Origin: Pseudomonas sp. ATCC 13867
Lineage (GTDB): Bacteria; Pseudomonadota; Gammaproteobacteria; Pseudomonadales; Pseudomonadaceae
Assembly: GCF_000349845.1 (NCBI RefSeq)
Contig: NC_020829.1
Coordinates: 1,984,001 to 2,048,000, forward strand
Reading direction: 5' to 3'
Length of the DNA: 64,000 bases
Below, in pieces: positions 18,424 to 26,474 of this stretch. The stretch's first letter is position 1. Each line of letters opens with the position of its first letter. A model generated the notes under the pieces. It saw nothing but the letters and a program-made list of their open reading frames with translations. It did not search any database and had not been told where the DNA came from. The translations under genes were made by a program, and so were the position numbers.

Positions 18424-19631
18424 TCGATTTCTGGCTCGCCGCCGGCCTGCTGTTGCTGGTAGCCCTGGCATTTCTCCTCGTCCCTCTGCTGCGCGGTCGC
18501 AAGGCCCAGGCCGAGGAAGACCGTACTGCCCTCAACGTCGCCCTGTACCAGGAGCGCCTGGCCGAGCTGGGCGCCCAGCGTGACGCTGGTACCCTGGATG
18601 CCGCGCAGTTCGAAGCCGGCCGCGCGGAAGCGGCTCGCGAGCTGCTCTCCGACACCGAAGGCAGCAGCGACGACCGCCGCTCCCGTCTCGGTCGCGCCGC
18701 GCCGCTGGCTGCCGCGCTGATCCTGCCGTTCCTCGGGCTTGGCCTGTACCTGCATTGGGGCGCCAGCGACAAGGTCGAGCTGGCCCGCGAATTCGCCACC
18801 GCGCCCAAGTCCATGGAGGAAATGACCTCCCGCCTGGAGCGCGCGCTGAAGGCGCAGCCGGATTCCGCCGAGGGCTGGTATTTCCTCGGCCGCACCTACA
18901 TGACCCAGAACCGCGCCGCCGACGCCGCCAAGGCCTTCGAGGAGGCCGCGCGCCTCTCCGACCGCCAGCCGGAAGTGCTCGGCCAGTGGGCCCAGGCGCT
19001 GTACTTCGCCGGTGACAAGGCACTGAGCCCAGAGGTTCGCGCCCTGGCCGACGAAGCGCTGAAGAAGGACCCGCAGGAAGTCACCACCCTCGGTCTGCTC
19101 GGTATCGCCGCCTTCGAGGACGAGAAGTACGCCGATGCCGTCGACTACTGGGAACGCCTGGTCGCCGTGCTGCCGCAGGACGATCCGTCCCGCGAGGCCA
19201 TTGCCGGTGGCATCGAGCGCGCCCGCCAGCGCATGATCGAGAAGGGCCAGACGCCGCCCGAAGCGCCAGCTGCCGCTGCCACTGCCGGCGTGACCCTGAA
19301 GGTGAAGGTCGACCTGACCGCCGCCGTGAAGGGCCAGGTCAAGCCGGACGACAGCGTGTTCGTCTTCGCCCGCGCCGTGAGCGGCCCGCCGATGCCGCTG
19401 GCGGTGAAGCGCCTGAAGGTATCCGACCTGCCCAGCGAAGTGGCGCTCAGCGATGCCGATGCGATGATGCCGCAGCTCAAGCTCTCGGCCTTCCCGCAGG
19501 TGCAACTGGTGGCACGGATTTCCCGCGCCGGCAATGCGACCGCCGGGGAATGGATCGGACGCAGCGAAGCGTTGTCTACTACCGGGGCCGGCGAACAGGC
19601 TGTCACTATCGACAGCCCGGATCAGCGCTGA
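18420..19631 (+). CDS. ccmI: Cytochrome c-type biogenesis protein CcmI (CycH)
   Basis: Apocytochrome c chaperone of 403 residues. Two N-terminal membrane helices ([39 protein letters not shown]) flank a cytoplasmic loop with a coiled-coil tendency. Periplasmic TPR repeats follow ([55 protein letters not shown]). The C-terminal region ([20 protein letters not shown]) is the beta-rich domain seen in CycH proteins. It is the last gene of the ccm operon. Confidence 0.94.
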   Translation: MIDFWLAAGLLLLVALAFLLVPLLRGRKAQAEEDRTALNVALYQERLAELGAQRDAGTLDAAQFEAGRAEAARELLSDTEGSSDDRRSRLGRAAPLAAALILPFLGLGLYLHWGASDKVELAREFATAPKSMEEMTSRLERALKAQPDSAEGWYFLGRTYMTQNRAADAAKAFEEAARLSDRQPEVLGQWAQALYFAGDKALSPEVRALADEALKKDPQEVTTLGLLGIAAFEDEKYADAVDYWERLVAVLPQDDPSREAIAGGIERARQRMIEKGQTPPEAPAAAATAGVTLKVKVDLTAAVKGQVKPDDSVFVFARAVSGPPMPLAVKRLKVSDLPSEVALSDADAMMPQLKLSAFPQVQLVARISRAGNATAGEWIGRSEALSTTGAGEQAVTIDSPDQR

Positions 19632-19654
19632 AACGGATAGGAGAGGGTAGGGTG

Positions 19655-20068
19655 ATGAAGGGTCGATTGCTGGCGTTGAGCGCCTTGCTGGTATTGGGTG
19701 GCTGCGTGGTGCAACCGCCGCAGCCGGAACAGCCGCCTGTGCAGACGCCGTCTCCGACGCCGCCGGGCACGATCACCAAGCCGCCGGTCAAGTCGTCGTC
19801 CTCGCCTATCACTCCGCAGCCGAGCAAGCCGCAGTCCACCTCCAGGCGTCCTCCCCAGTTCGCCCCGCCGCCCGGCGGCAACGGCCGCTGGGATGCCAGC
19901 CTGGGCGTCTATGTGATCCAGGGGCAGCGCGATGTCTACTATCGCCAGCGGACTTACTACCACTGGGACAATGGCTGGTACTGGAGCGTCGCTCCTCAGG
20001 GACCCTGGACCGAAACCGACAGCACCGGCGTGCCGCCGGGGCTGACGCGCAAGTACAGCGCGCCTTAA
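19655..20068 (+). CDS. Small Pro-rich lipoprotein
   Basis: 137 residues. The signal peptide ends in the lipobox VLGGC, so Cys17 would be lipidated. A Pro/Gln/Ser/Thr-rich linker (about residues 18-75) leads to an aromatic C-terminal part (GRWDASLGVYVIQGQRDVYY ... WDNGWYWSVAPQGPW) that resembles YXWGN/WYW-type surface lipoproteins. GGAGAGGG lies 8 nt before ATG 19655. It sits 23 nt behind ccmI and may be co-transcribed, though no link to cytochrome maturation is evident. Confidence 0.75.
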   Translation: MKGRLLALSALLVLGGCVVQPPQPEQPPVQTPSPTPPGTITKPPVKSSSSPITPQPSKPQSTSRRPPQFAPPPGGNGRWDASLGVYVIQGQRDVYYRQRTYYHWDNGWYWSVAPQGPWTETDSTGVPPGLTRKYSAP

Positions 20069-20246
20069 GGTCGTCCCCAAAGAGGTAACCAGGAAGGCTC
20101 GTCCCGACATCCGGCCCCGGCTTCGCCGGGACTCCGTCCTTCCGGTATTGCTCCGAGGATTGGCGTACAAGGGCCGGTCCTGGTCCTTCATGCCTCTCGC
20201 GCAATACCTCCCTCGGCCTCCTGACGGGGGCGCCGGGCTGCTCTTC

Positions 20247-20324
20247 GTAGGAGCGAGCTTGCTCGCGAACAGAGTTCCCAGGCCGTATCGGTGCTGGGCG
20301 GTTCGCGAGCAAGCTCGCTCCTAC
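20247..20324. repeat. REP element pair (inverted), copy 1
   Basis: Two copies of the GTAGGAGCGAGCTTGCTCGC unit in opposite orientation, about 30 nt apart, one ending CTCGCTCCTAC. Each unit is itself an imperfect palindrome (GCGAGCTTGCTCGC). The same unit recurs at 29858, 33688 and 42342 and, degenerate, at 36580 and 38628, always between genes. This is the widespread Pseudomonas REP type. Confidence 0.9.
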
Positions 20325-20386
20325 GAAAAGCGAAAAGCGAAAAGCGAAAAGCGAAAAGCGAAAAGCGAAAAGCGAAAAGCGAAAAG
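20324..20386. repeat. Nine tandem copies of the heptamer CGAAAAG
   Basis: Nine perfect head-to-tail copies of CGAAAAG (63 bp) begin at the outer base of the REP pair and end 4 nt before the stop codon of the minus-strand diguanylate cyclase gene. The rest of 20069-20390 holds only the REP pair and no gene that I can support. Perfect identity of all nine units points to recent expansion by slippage. Confidence 0.95.
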
Positions 20387-20390
20387 CCCC

Positions 20391-21593
20391 TCAATCGAAC
20401 GTCCCCATCTGCGCCCCCACCTCGATCACCTCAACCCGGTTGCGCCCGCTCGCCTTGGCCCGGTACAGCGCCTTGTCCGCCGCCGCGTAGAGCAGTTCGT
20501 AGGTGCTGGGTATTCCTGCCTCCAGAGTGGCAATGCCGAAGCTGGCGGTCAGGTAGAGCAGCCCATCCTTCATCGGCAGCGGCGTTTCCTCCAGCAGCTT
20601 GCGAATCTTCTCGGCGATGCTGTGCGCCTGCGCGTGGCCGGCGTCGGGCAACAGCAGCAGGAACTCTTCCCCACCCAACCGCGCCACGCTGTCGCCGCTG
20701 CGGGTGTAGTTCCTCAGCAGGCTGGCGGCATGGCGGATCACTTCGTCGCCCAGGGGGTGGCCGTAGCGGTCGTTGATGAACTTGAAATGATCGAGGTCCA
20801 CCATGAGCAGGCTGACCGGCGCCGGCTGCCGGGACACCCGTGACAGCTCCATGCCCACCAACTGGTCGAACTGGCGGCGGTTGAACAGTCCGGTCAACGG
20901 ATCATGGCCGGCGAGGTATTCCAGCTGGCGGTTCTTTTCTTCCAGTTCCAGCCGCTGCTGGCGGAGGAACTCGCGCTGGCGCAGGTTGCGCACGTGGCCG
21001 TGCCAGAGGATCAGCGACAGTATCAGGCCGATGCCGCAGATGGTCAGTCCGCCCATCTGGTTGGACAGGCGCAGCTCCGGTGTCGTCTGGGTCAGCGTCA
21101 TCGTCACCTCGAAGGCGCCGAGGGCGAGGATGTAGAGCGTGATGGCATGGCGCGGGCGCGTCAGGATGATCAGCGCGGCGCCCACCGAGGCCATGAGGAA
21201 GGGGGTGATGCTGCTGGTGACCTGCTGGTCGGCGCCGGTGATGGCGATGCCGAAGCCGAGCAGGATGGCGCTGGCCAGGATGCTCAGCAGGTTCATGAAC
21301 CACAGCGGCGTGGTGTGCTGGGAGCGTGAGGCGAGCCAGGCGGGCAGGCCCAGGCCGCTGAACAGCACGGCGACCGTGGCGTGGATGGTGATGATGTCCA
21401 GGCGCCAGTCGTCGTATTCCGGGGTGGAGCCCTGCAGGTTGAGCCAGAACACCAGGATGTGGATCAGATCGAACGCGACGGCGAAGGCGGCGGCGAAGTA
21501 CAGCCGCCGCAGGTTTTCCCGGGCAACCGCCAGCGCCAGCGCGTCGTTGACCGCGATGGAGTGTTGCAGGCGCTGGAGCCAAGTCCTGGACAC
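20391..21593 (-). CDS. Membrane-bound diguanylate cyclase (GGDEF)
   Basis: Makes c-di-GMP from two GTP. 400 residues from GTG 21593, chosen because GGAGGGG lies 8 nt upstream; a longer frame to 21779 has no such site. The N-terminal part has about six membrane helices (for example FAAAFAVAFDLIHILVFWL and ITLYILALGAFEVTMTL), a short coiled coil follows, and the GGDEF domain has active site RLGGEEFLLLLP, with DPLTGLFNRRQF and VDLDHFKFINDRYGHPLGD before it. No clear RxxD inhibitory site is seen upstream of GGEEF. Confidence 0.9.
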   Translation of the reverse strand: MSRTWLQRLQHSIAVNDALALAVARENLRRLYFAAAFAVAFDLIHILVFWLNLQGSTPEYDDWRLDIITIHATVAVLFSGLGLPAWLASRSQHTTPLWFMNLLSILASAILLGFGIAITGADQQVTSSITPFLMASVGAALIILTRPRHAITLYILALGAFEVTMTLTQTTPELRLSNQMGGLTICGIGLILSLILWHGHVRNLRQREFLRQQRLELEEKNRQLEYLAGHDPLTGLFNRRQFDQLVGMELSRVSRQPAPVSLLMVDLDHFKFINDRYGHPLGDEVIRHAASLLRNYTRSGDSVARLGGEEFLLLLPDAGHAQAHSIAEKIRKLLEETPLPMKDGLLYLTASFGIATLEAGIPSTYELLYAAADKALYRAKASGRNRVEVIEVGAQMGTFD

Positions 21594-21811
21594 GATTTCT
21601 GCCCCTCCAGAGCAAGGCCGGGCAGTTGGAGAATAGACAGCTGTGATGGCACTGTCGTGGCGGGCTGAAAAGATGTGCCTGGGTTGTTCTGATGAGCTGT
21701 CTGAAGCTACCTTCGAGAAATCGCTATTGCCTGCAACTATCTGTCTTTGATGATTGTCGGATTCGCCTCCTGCGGGCATAGTCCGCCCCCTGAATGCTGA
21801 AGGAATCGTTC

Positions 21812-22525
21812 ATGAACACAGTGCAACGCTTGCCGGTGGAAGACGGCCTGGATGCCGAGCGAGCCCTGCTGGACGATGCCTTCCGTGGCGACAGGGACAG
21901 TGGGCTGCTGTTCTGGCGCCCGCTCCAGCAGGCGCTGGTGATGCCGCGCCGGCTCAGCCGGCTGGAGGGGTTCGGTGCGGCGGAGCAGGCCTGCGCCGGG
22001 CTCGGCTGGCCGATCGCCCTGCGCGATACCGGCGGCGAGCCGGTGCCGCAATCGCCCGCCGTGCTCAACGTCGCCCTGGTCTATGCGATTCCACCCGCGG
22101 ACAACGAACAGACCCGCATCGAAACCGCCTACCGACGCCTGTGCCAGCCGCTCTGCGACTGGCTGGCCGCCCAGGGCCTCGATCCGGGGCTGGGCGAGGT
22201 GGATGGCGCCTTCTGCGACGGCCGCTATAACGTCAACCTGGCCGGACGAAAACTGGTCGGCACCGCCCAGCGCTGGCGCCGCCGGCCCAGCGATGGCCGT
22301 TACGTGGTGCTGGCCCACGGCGCGATCCTGATGGAAAACCAGCGTGAGCCGATGGTCGAGGTGGTGAACGCCTTCTACCAGCACTGCGGACTCGACGCGC
22401 GCTGCCGCACCGCCAGCCACGTGGCGCTGGATGAGCGTCACACACAGCCGTGGGAGCAGGTGGAGGCGCTGGCCGGGCAGTTCCAGCGGCACCTGCTGGC
22501 CGAAGGCGTGGCCCTGGATGCTTGA
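21812..22525 (+). CDS. Lipoate-protein ligase A family protein
   Basis: 237 residues with the biotin/lipoyl ligase fold. The core signatures are GEVDGAFCDGRYNVNLAGRK and LVGTAQRWRRR, in which the Lys of GRKLVGTAQ matches the lipoyl-AMP-binding lysine. The N-terminus (LLFWRPLQQALVMPRRLSR) fits members of the BPL/LplA/LipB fold that lack the LplA C-terminal domain. ATG 21812 has AAGGA 8 nt upstream. Whether it ligates, transfers or only binds lipoate or octanoate cannot be told from sequence alone. It stands alone between divergent transcription units. Confidence 0.75.
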   Translation: MNTVQRLPVEDGLDAERALLDDAFRGDRDSGLLFWRPLQQALVMPRRLSRLEGFGAAEQACAGLGWPIALRDTGGEPVPQSPAVLNVALVYAIPPADNEQTRIETAYRRLCQPLCDWLAAQGLDPGLGEVDGAFCDGRYNVNLAGRKLVGTAQRWRRRPSDGRYVVLAHGAILMENQREPMVEVVNAFYQHCGLDARCRTASHVALDERHTQPWEQVEALAGQFQRHLLAEGVALDA

Positions 22526-22599
22526 GCTGAAAACGGCCTGATTTGAACGACATGGGTGGATCTTCGCTTCGCCCCAATCCTTCCAAGGAGTCTTGATAC

Positions 22600-24414
22600 A
22601 TGGAACATGGGACGAATTACCTGCAGTCGGCAGTGGTCTTCCTGCTCGCTGCAGTGTTCATGGTGCCGCTGGCCAAGCGCATGCAACTGGGGGCCGTGCT
22701 CGGTTACCTGCTGGCCGGCGTGTTCATCGGCCCCTCGCTGCTGGGCCTGATCGACAACCCGGAAAGCGTCGCCAGCCTGTCCGAGCTGGGCGTGGTGTTG
22801 CTGCTGTTCATCATCGGCCTGGAGCTCTCGCCCAAACGCTTGTGGGTGATGCGCAAGCAGGTGTTCGGCGTGGGCCTGGCCCAGGTGCTGCTCACCGCGC
22901 TGGCGCTCGGCAGCCTGGGCGTGCTGGCCTTCGATCTGCCGGTGAATACCGCCGTGGTGATCGGTGGCGGCCTGGCGCTGTCATCCACCGCCTTCGGCCT
23001 GCAGATCCTCGCCGAGCGCAAGGAGCTGAACAGCGCCTATGGCCGCCTGGCGTTCGCCATCCTGCTGTTCCAGGACATCGCGGCCATCCCGCTGATCGCC
23101 ATGATCCCGCTGATGGGCGCTCGTGCCGATTCGACGGCGGCCGGCGGCGACCTGGCCCACGTCATGGAAGTGGTCGGCAGCATCGCCGTGGTGGTGATCG
23201 GTGGGCGCTTCCTGCTGCGCCCGGTGTTCCGCTCGGTGGCGCGTACCGGCCAGGCTGACCTTTCGACCGCCACCGCGCTGCTGGTGGTGGTCGGCACGGC
23301 CTGGCTGATGGAATGGGCCGGAGTGTCGATGGGGCTGGGGGCCTTCCTGGCCGGCCTGCTGCTGGCGGATTCCGAGTACCGCCATGAGCTGGAAGCGCAG
23401 ATCGAGCCGTTCAAGGGGCTGCTGCTGGGGTTGTTCTTCATCAGCGTCGGCATGAGCGCCGATCTCGGCCTGCTGCAGAGCGAGCCGTTGCAGGTGATTG
23501 GCCTGACCCTGCTGCTGGTAGGCATCAAGCTGCCGCTGCTGTTCGTCATCGGGCGTCTTGCCGGCGGCCTGGACAAGGTTTCCGCGCTGCGCCTGGGCGT
23601 GCTGCTGGGCGCCGGCGGGGAATTTGCCTTCGTGGTGTTCAAGCTGGCGCGGGCACAGGGGCTGATGGACGCCGACCTGCATGCGCTACTGGTACTGGGC
23701 ATCACCCTGTCGATGGCGATGACGCCGCTGCTGGTGCTGGCCCTGGCGCGCACCATCAAACCCAAGCCGGCGGTGCTGCGCGAGCCGCCGCCGGAATATC
23801 GCCAACTGCCCGACGACGCGCCCCGCGTGGTGATCGCCGGCATGGGCCGGATGGGCCAGGTGGTCGCGCGTATCATGCGCGCCCAGGGCGTACCGTTCGT
23901 GGCGCTGGATACCTCGGTGGATACCATCGAGCTGACCCGCAGCTACGGCAATATCCCGATCTTCTACGGTGACCCGTTGCGCCCGGAAATCCTTCGCGCC
24001 GCGCAGGTGGAAAAGGCTGAGTTCTTCGTGGTCGCCACCGACGATCCACAGACCAACATCGAAACCGCTCGTCTGGTGCGCAAGCTCTACCCGCACATGA
24101 AGATCATCGGCCGGGCGCGCAACCGCCAGCACGTCTATCACCTGCTCGACGCCGACGCCAGCCCGGTGCGCGAGACCTTCCACTCCAGCCTGGAAATGAG
24201 CCGCCTGCTGCTCACCGGCCTCGGGCTGAACGAGGAGCAGGTGGCGGCGCGCATCCGCCGCTTCAAGCGTCACGACGAGGCTGTGCTGATGGCCCAGTAC
24301 CATGTCTACGACGACGAGAAGGCGGTGATCCAGACCGCCCGCGAGGCGCGCAAGGAACTGGAGACGCTGTTCGAGGCGGACCATCTGGAAGACCAGGGCA
24401 TCGGTCACCACTGA
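22600..24414 (+). CDS. Kef-type K+/H+ antiporter (CPA2) with RCK domain
   Basis: 604 residues. The N-terminal two thirds hold about 12 membrane helices of the Na+/H+ exchanger fold (LGAVLGYLLAGVFIGPSLLG, LLFIIGLELSPKRLW, LLFQDIAAIPLIAMIPLMG, the last with the conserved Gln-Asp). From about residue 409 a TrkA-N/RCK domain follows (VVIAGMGRMGQVVARIMRAQ), then the NAD-pocket acid in ALDTSVDTIEL. This is the KefB/KefC layout. An AAGGAG Shine-Dalgarno lies 11 nt upstream. Which of the two E. coli types it matches cannot be decided here. Confidence 0.9.
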   Translation: MEHGTNYLQSAVVFLLAAVFMVPLAKRMQLGAVLGYLLAGVFIGPSLLGLIDNPESVASLSELGVVLLLFIIGLELSPKRLWVMRKQVFGVGLAQVLLTALALGSLGVLAFDLPVNTAVVIGGGLALSSTAFGLQILAERKELNSAYGRLAFAILLFQDIAAIPLIAMIPLMGARADSTAAGGDLAHVMEVVGSIAVVVIGGRFLLRPVFRSVARTGQADLSTATALLVVVGTAWLMEWAGVSMGLGAFLAGLLLADSEYRHELEAQIEPFKGLLLGLFFISVGMSADLGLLQSEPLQVIGLTLLLVGIKLPLLFVIGRLAGGLDKVSALRLGVLLGAGGEFAFVVFKLARAQGLMDADLHALLVLGITLSMAMTPLLVLALARTIKPKPAVLREPPPEYRQLPDDAPRVVIAGMGRMGQVVARIMRAQGVPFVALDTSVDTIELTRSYGNIPIFYGDPLRPEILRAAQVEKAEFFVVATDDPQTNIETARLVRKLYPHMKIIGRARNRQHVYHLLDADASPVRETFHSSLEMSRLLLTGLGLNEEQVAARIRRFKRHDEAVLMAQYHVYDDEKAVIQTAREARKELETLFEADHLEDQGIGHH

Positions 24415-24515
24415 CCGCTCATTCCGCGCATCGTTGGCGCAGCGCAACGGCTGGAGCAACCGCGCGTAGCCGGACGAGGAACTGGAGCGCTTCCGGCCCG
24501 GCGTCGGGGGCTGGC

Positions 24516-24749
24516 TCAGGCGGCTTCCGCCAGCGCCGGCTTGCGTTCGGCGGCCACGGCGCGCGGCTTGCGGACGACCGGGCGGCGGCGTTCGGGAATG
24601 CTGATCGGCTGGCCCGGCGAGCGCAGGGTCAGCACCGCCACCGCGCCGAGCAGCGCGACGGTGGCCAGGACCACGCTGGCCAGGGCGACATAGAGCAGCA
24701 GCTCCACCAGGGAGCCAATCAGCAGCAGGAAGTCCAGTACGATTTGCAT
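24516..24749 (-). CDS. Small membrane protein of unknown function
   Basis: 77 residues. One or two tightly packed hydrophobic helices (about residues 5-43: DFLLLIGSLVELLLYVALAS then VVLATVALLGAVAVLTL) are followed by a basic, Arg/Ala-rich cytoplasmic tail. A good Shine-Dalgarno (AGAGGA, 8 nt before the ATG at 24749) supports it. No family is recognised. It is oriented against the Kef-type gene, with an unremarkable 101-nt gap between them. Confidence 0.65.
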   Translation of the reverse strand: MQIVLDFLLLIGSLVELLLYVALASVVLATVALLGAVAVLTLRSPGQPISIPERRRPVVRKPRAVAAERKPALAEAA

Positions 24750-24904
24750 GATTCAATCCTCTTTCGAGCCGTGGGCGAATGTCGCGGGTTGTGGGTTCGC
24801 CCCTGCGGCCTGGAAGAGGGGCCGGCGAATCGGATGCCTGCGAGCTGATGGGTCGAAGATGCCGCGCAGGAGCGGCCAAGAGAACTGAAAGAGCCTGCTG
24901 TTCA

Positions 24905-24923
24905 CTATCGATGCCATCGATAG
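24905..24923. promoter_or_regulatory. 19-bp perfect palindrome, possible operator
   Basis: CTATCGATG and CATCGATAG are perfect inverted arms around a single C. It lies in the gap between the pseudouridine synthase stop and the start of the small membrane protein, about 155 nt upstream of the latter. It is AT-richer than its surroundings and lacks a T-tract, so a protein-binding site is more likely than a terminator. Confidence 0.4.
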
Positions 24924-24950
24924 CCGCGCGAGGTGGCGCGCCAGAGCGGC

Positions 24951-24975
24951 GCCCCGCGTTGCACGGGGCGCCTTG
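24951..24975. terminator. GC-rich hairpin behind the pseudouridine synthase gene
   Basis: GGCGCCCCG and CGGGGCGCC are inverted arms around a short loop, 20 nt past the stop of the minus-strand gene. No T-run follows, so it may stabilise the mRNA 3' end rather than terminate transcription. Confidence 0.4.
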
Positions 24976-24995
24976 GACCTTGGTCGAATGGCGCT

Positions 24996-25682
24996 TTAGA
25001 AGCGCTCGCCCGGCTGCAGGTAGCGCCAGTGGCCAGCCGGTAGCTTGGCCATCGCCACGCCGCCCAGACGGATGCGGCGGATCGACTCGACGCGCAGTCC
25101 GGCCTCCCGGCACAGCTTGCCGATCAGTCCCGGACGCACCTGTTTGCCGGCGATGCGCAGCCGCTGCTCGCTCTGCCAACTGGCCTTCAGCGGCAGGCCC
25201 TGGGTCATCTGCTTCAGGCCGTGGGCATCCAGCTCGCCGCTGACCTCGATCACGTACTCGTGCTCGACCCGCGCGGCGTCGTCGAGCAGCTTGCGGGTGA
25301 CGCCGTAATTCTGGGTGAACACCAGCAGGCCGCTGGCGCCGTCTTCCAGCGGAGTGGTCGGGCGCTGCTGGCGGAAATGCTTGCGCAACAGGCGTTGCGG
25401 CGAGGGATCGTCGCTCCAGCGCTGTTCCGCCCGCAGCAGCGCCACCGCATCCTCGACGCTGTAGCCGGCGGGCTTGTGCAGCAGCAGGGTGACCGGCGGC
25501 AGGGGCTCGGGCACGGCGCCGGGCAGCAGTTCGATGCGCTGGGTATCGACCTTGAACTGCGGCTCTTCCACCACTGCGCCATCCACCGTCACCCAGCCGC
25601 CTTCGATGTACAGCTCGGCTTCGCGGCGCGAGCAGGGCAGCAGCTCGGCGAGGCGCTTGGACAGGCGGATGGGTTCGGACAT
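24996..25682 (-). CDS. rRNA pseudouridine synthase-like protein with S4 domain; catalytic Asp apparently replaced
   Basis: 228 residues. The N-terminal S4 RNA-binding domain (RLSKRLAELLPCSRREAELYIEGGWVTVDG) is followed by an RsuA/RluB/E/F-type catalytic domain (VTLLLHKPAGYS, RVEHEYVIEVSGELDAHGL, RLRIAGKQVRPGLIGKLCRE, ESIRRIRLGGVAMAKLPAGHWR). The usual GRLDxxxxGLLLxT motif reads PLEDGASGLLVFT here. Glu stands where the catalytic Asp is expected and the Arg is a Pro. It may be inactive, or the neighbouring Asp may serve. ATG 25682 gives the normal S4 start; the open frame continues upstream to 26279 without meaning. Confidence 0.8.
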   Translation of the reverse strand: MSEPIRLSKRLAELLPCSRREAELYIEGGWVTVDGAVVEEPQFKVDTQRIELLPGAVPEPLPPVTLLLHKPAGYSVEDAVALLRAEQRWSDDPSPQRLLRKHFRQQRPTTPLEDGASGLLVFTQNYGVTRKLLDDAARVEHEYVIEVSGELDAHGLKQMTQGLPLKASWQSEQRLRIAGKQVRPGLIGKLCREAGLRVESIRRIRLGGVAMAKLPAGHWRYLQPGERF

Positions 25683-25787
25683 GACGGAAGACCGGGGCAG
25701 GAAAAGGGGCACCATTGTAACCGCAAGCCGCCGGAATGATCCGTACCTCCGCCGGTCAGACCTACTAACGAATGGGGAGCGACGACG

Positions 25788-26411
25788 ATGCGGATTACCC
25801 TGATCGACGGCCTGCACTGGGATGTCGAGGTGGACGGCAGTGGCGGCCTGTGCAACGCGCGCGGCGACAAGGTACACCTGCGGCAGGGCGACATGGACGG
25901 CGCCTGCGGTCCCTATTGCCTGGTGATGGCGATGCTGGCGCGCAACCAGCTGGGGCGCCGGCAGGCCAAGGGGCTGGCGCCGGTGGATTCGCGCACGCGC
26001 TACGGCCGCCTGATGCAGGCGCTGGAGCAACATGAGACGCTGATCCGCGTCGGCACCACCGGCGATGATCTGCTGGAGCTGCTGCGAGTCATCAGCGACA
26101 AGGAGTTCCGCGTCGAGCGCGGCAACGGCCGGCGCATGGTCGAACTGACGCGCCGTCACCTGGATGCGAACATTCCGGTGGTGCTGGGCTTCCATGGCCG
26201 CAAGGACAGCGACATCCGTCACTGGGGGTTGGCGGTCGGCATGAGCGACGACGCCTTTTTCCTGCTCGATCCGGCCCATGACCTGCAGCGTGGACTGGCC
26301 TGGAACGCAGTGTTGACGGCCCGCGCCAACGGCTCGCGGTTCGGCTACCGCTATCTCAACCCGAAGGGCACCTGGGCGGTGACGCTGAAGGAGATGGTGG
26401 CGCTGCTCTGA
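25788..26411 (+). CDS. Papain/C39-like domain protein of unknown function
   Basis: 207 residues from ATG 25788 with GGGGAG 8 nt upstream. The order of motifs fits a papain-like (C39-type) cysteine peptidase: DGACGPYCLVMAMLARN with a candidate nucleophile Cys at the start of a helix, then IRHWGLAVGMSDDAFFLLDP with a candidate His and Asp. There is no signal peptide and no transporter beside it. I do not recognise a named family, so peptidase activity is inference from motif order only. It is convergent with the PerM-type permease gene. Confidence 0.6.
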   Translation: MRITLIDGLHWDVEVDGSGGLCNARGDKVHLRQGDMDGACGPYCLVMAMLARNQLGRRQAKGLAPVDSRTRYGRLMQALEQHETLIRVGTTGDDLLELLRVISDKEFRVERGNGRRMVELTRRHLDANIPVVLGFHGRKDSDIRHWGLAVGMSDDAFFLLDPAHDLQRGLAWNAVLTARANGSRFGYRYLNPKGTWAVTLKEMVALL

Positions 26412-26442
26412 TACCTGGGCCCGCGCAGGCTCATGGAGGAAC

Positions 26443-26466
26443 GCCCGTGGCGCAGGCCACGGGCGA
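26443..26466. terminator. Hairpin between convergent genes
   Basis: CGCCCGTGG and CCACGGGCG are perfect inverted arms with a 6-nt loop, in the 63-nt gap between two converging genes. No long T-run is present on either side, so it is a weak or stability-type element. Confidence 0.45.
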
Positions 26467-26474
26467 AGATCACA

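Noticed and set aside
20324..20386. CRISPR-like array
   Set aside because: The units are contiguous 7-mers with no spacers; it is a simple tandem repeat.
24996..26279. A 427-residue version of the pseudouridine synthase-like protein
   Set aside because: The part beyond 25682 is only an open frame; MSEPIRLSKRL is the natural S4-domain start and the upstream gene 25788-26411 lies on the other strand.
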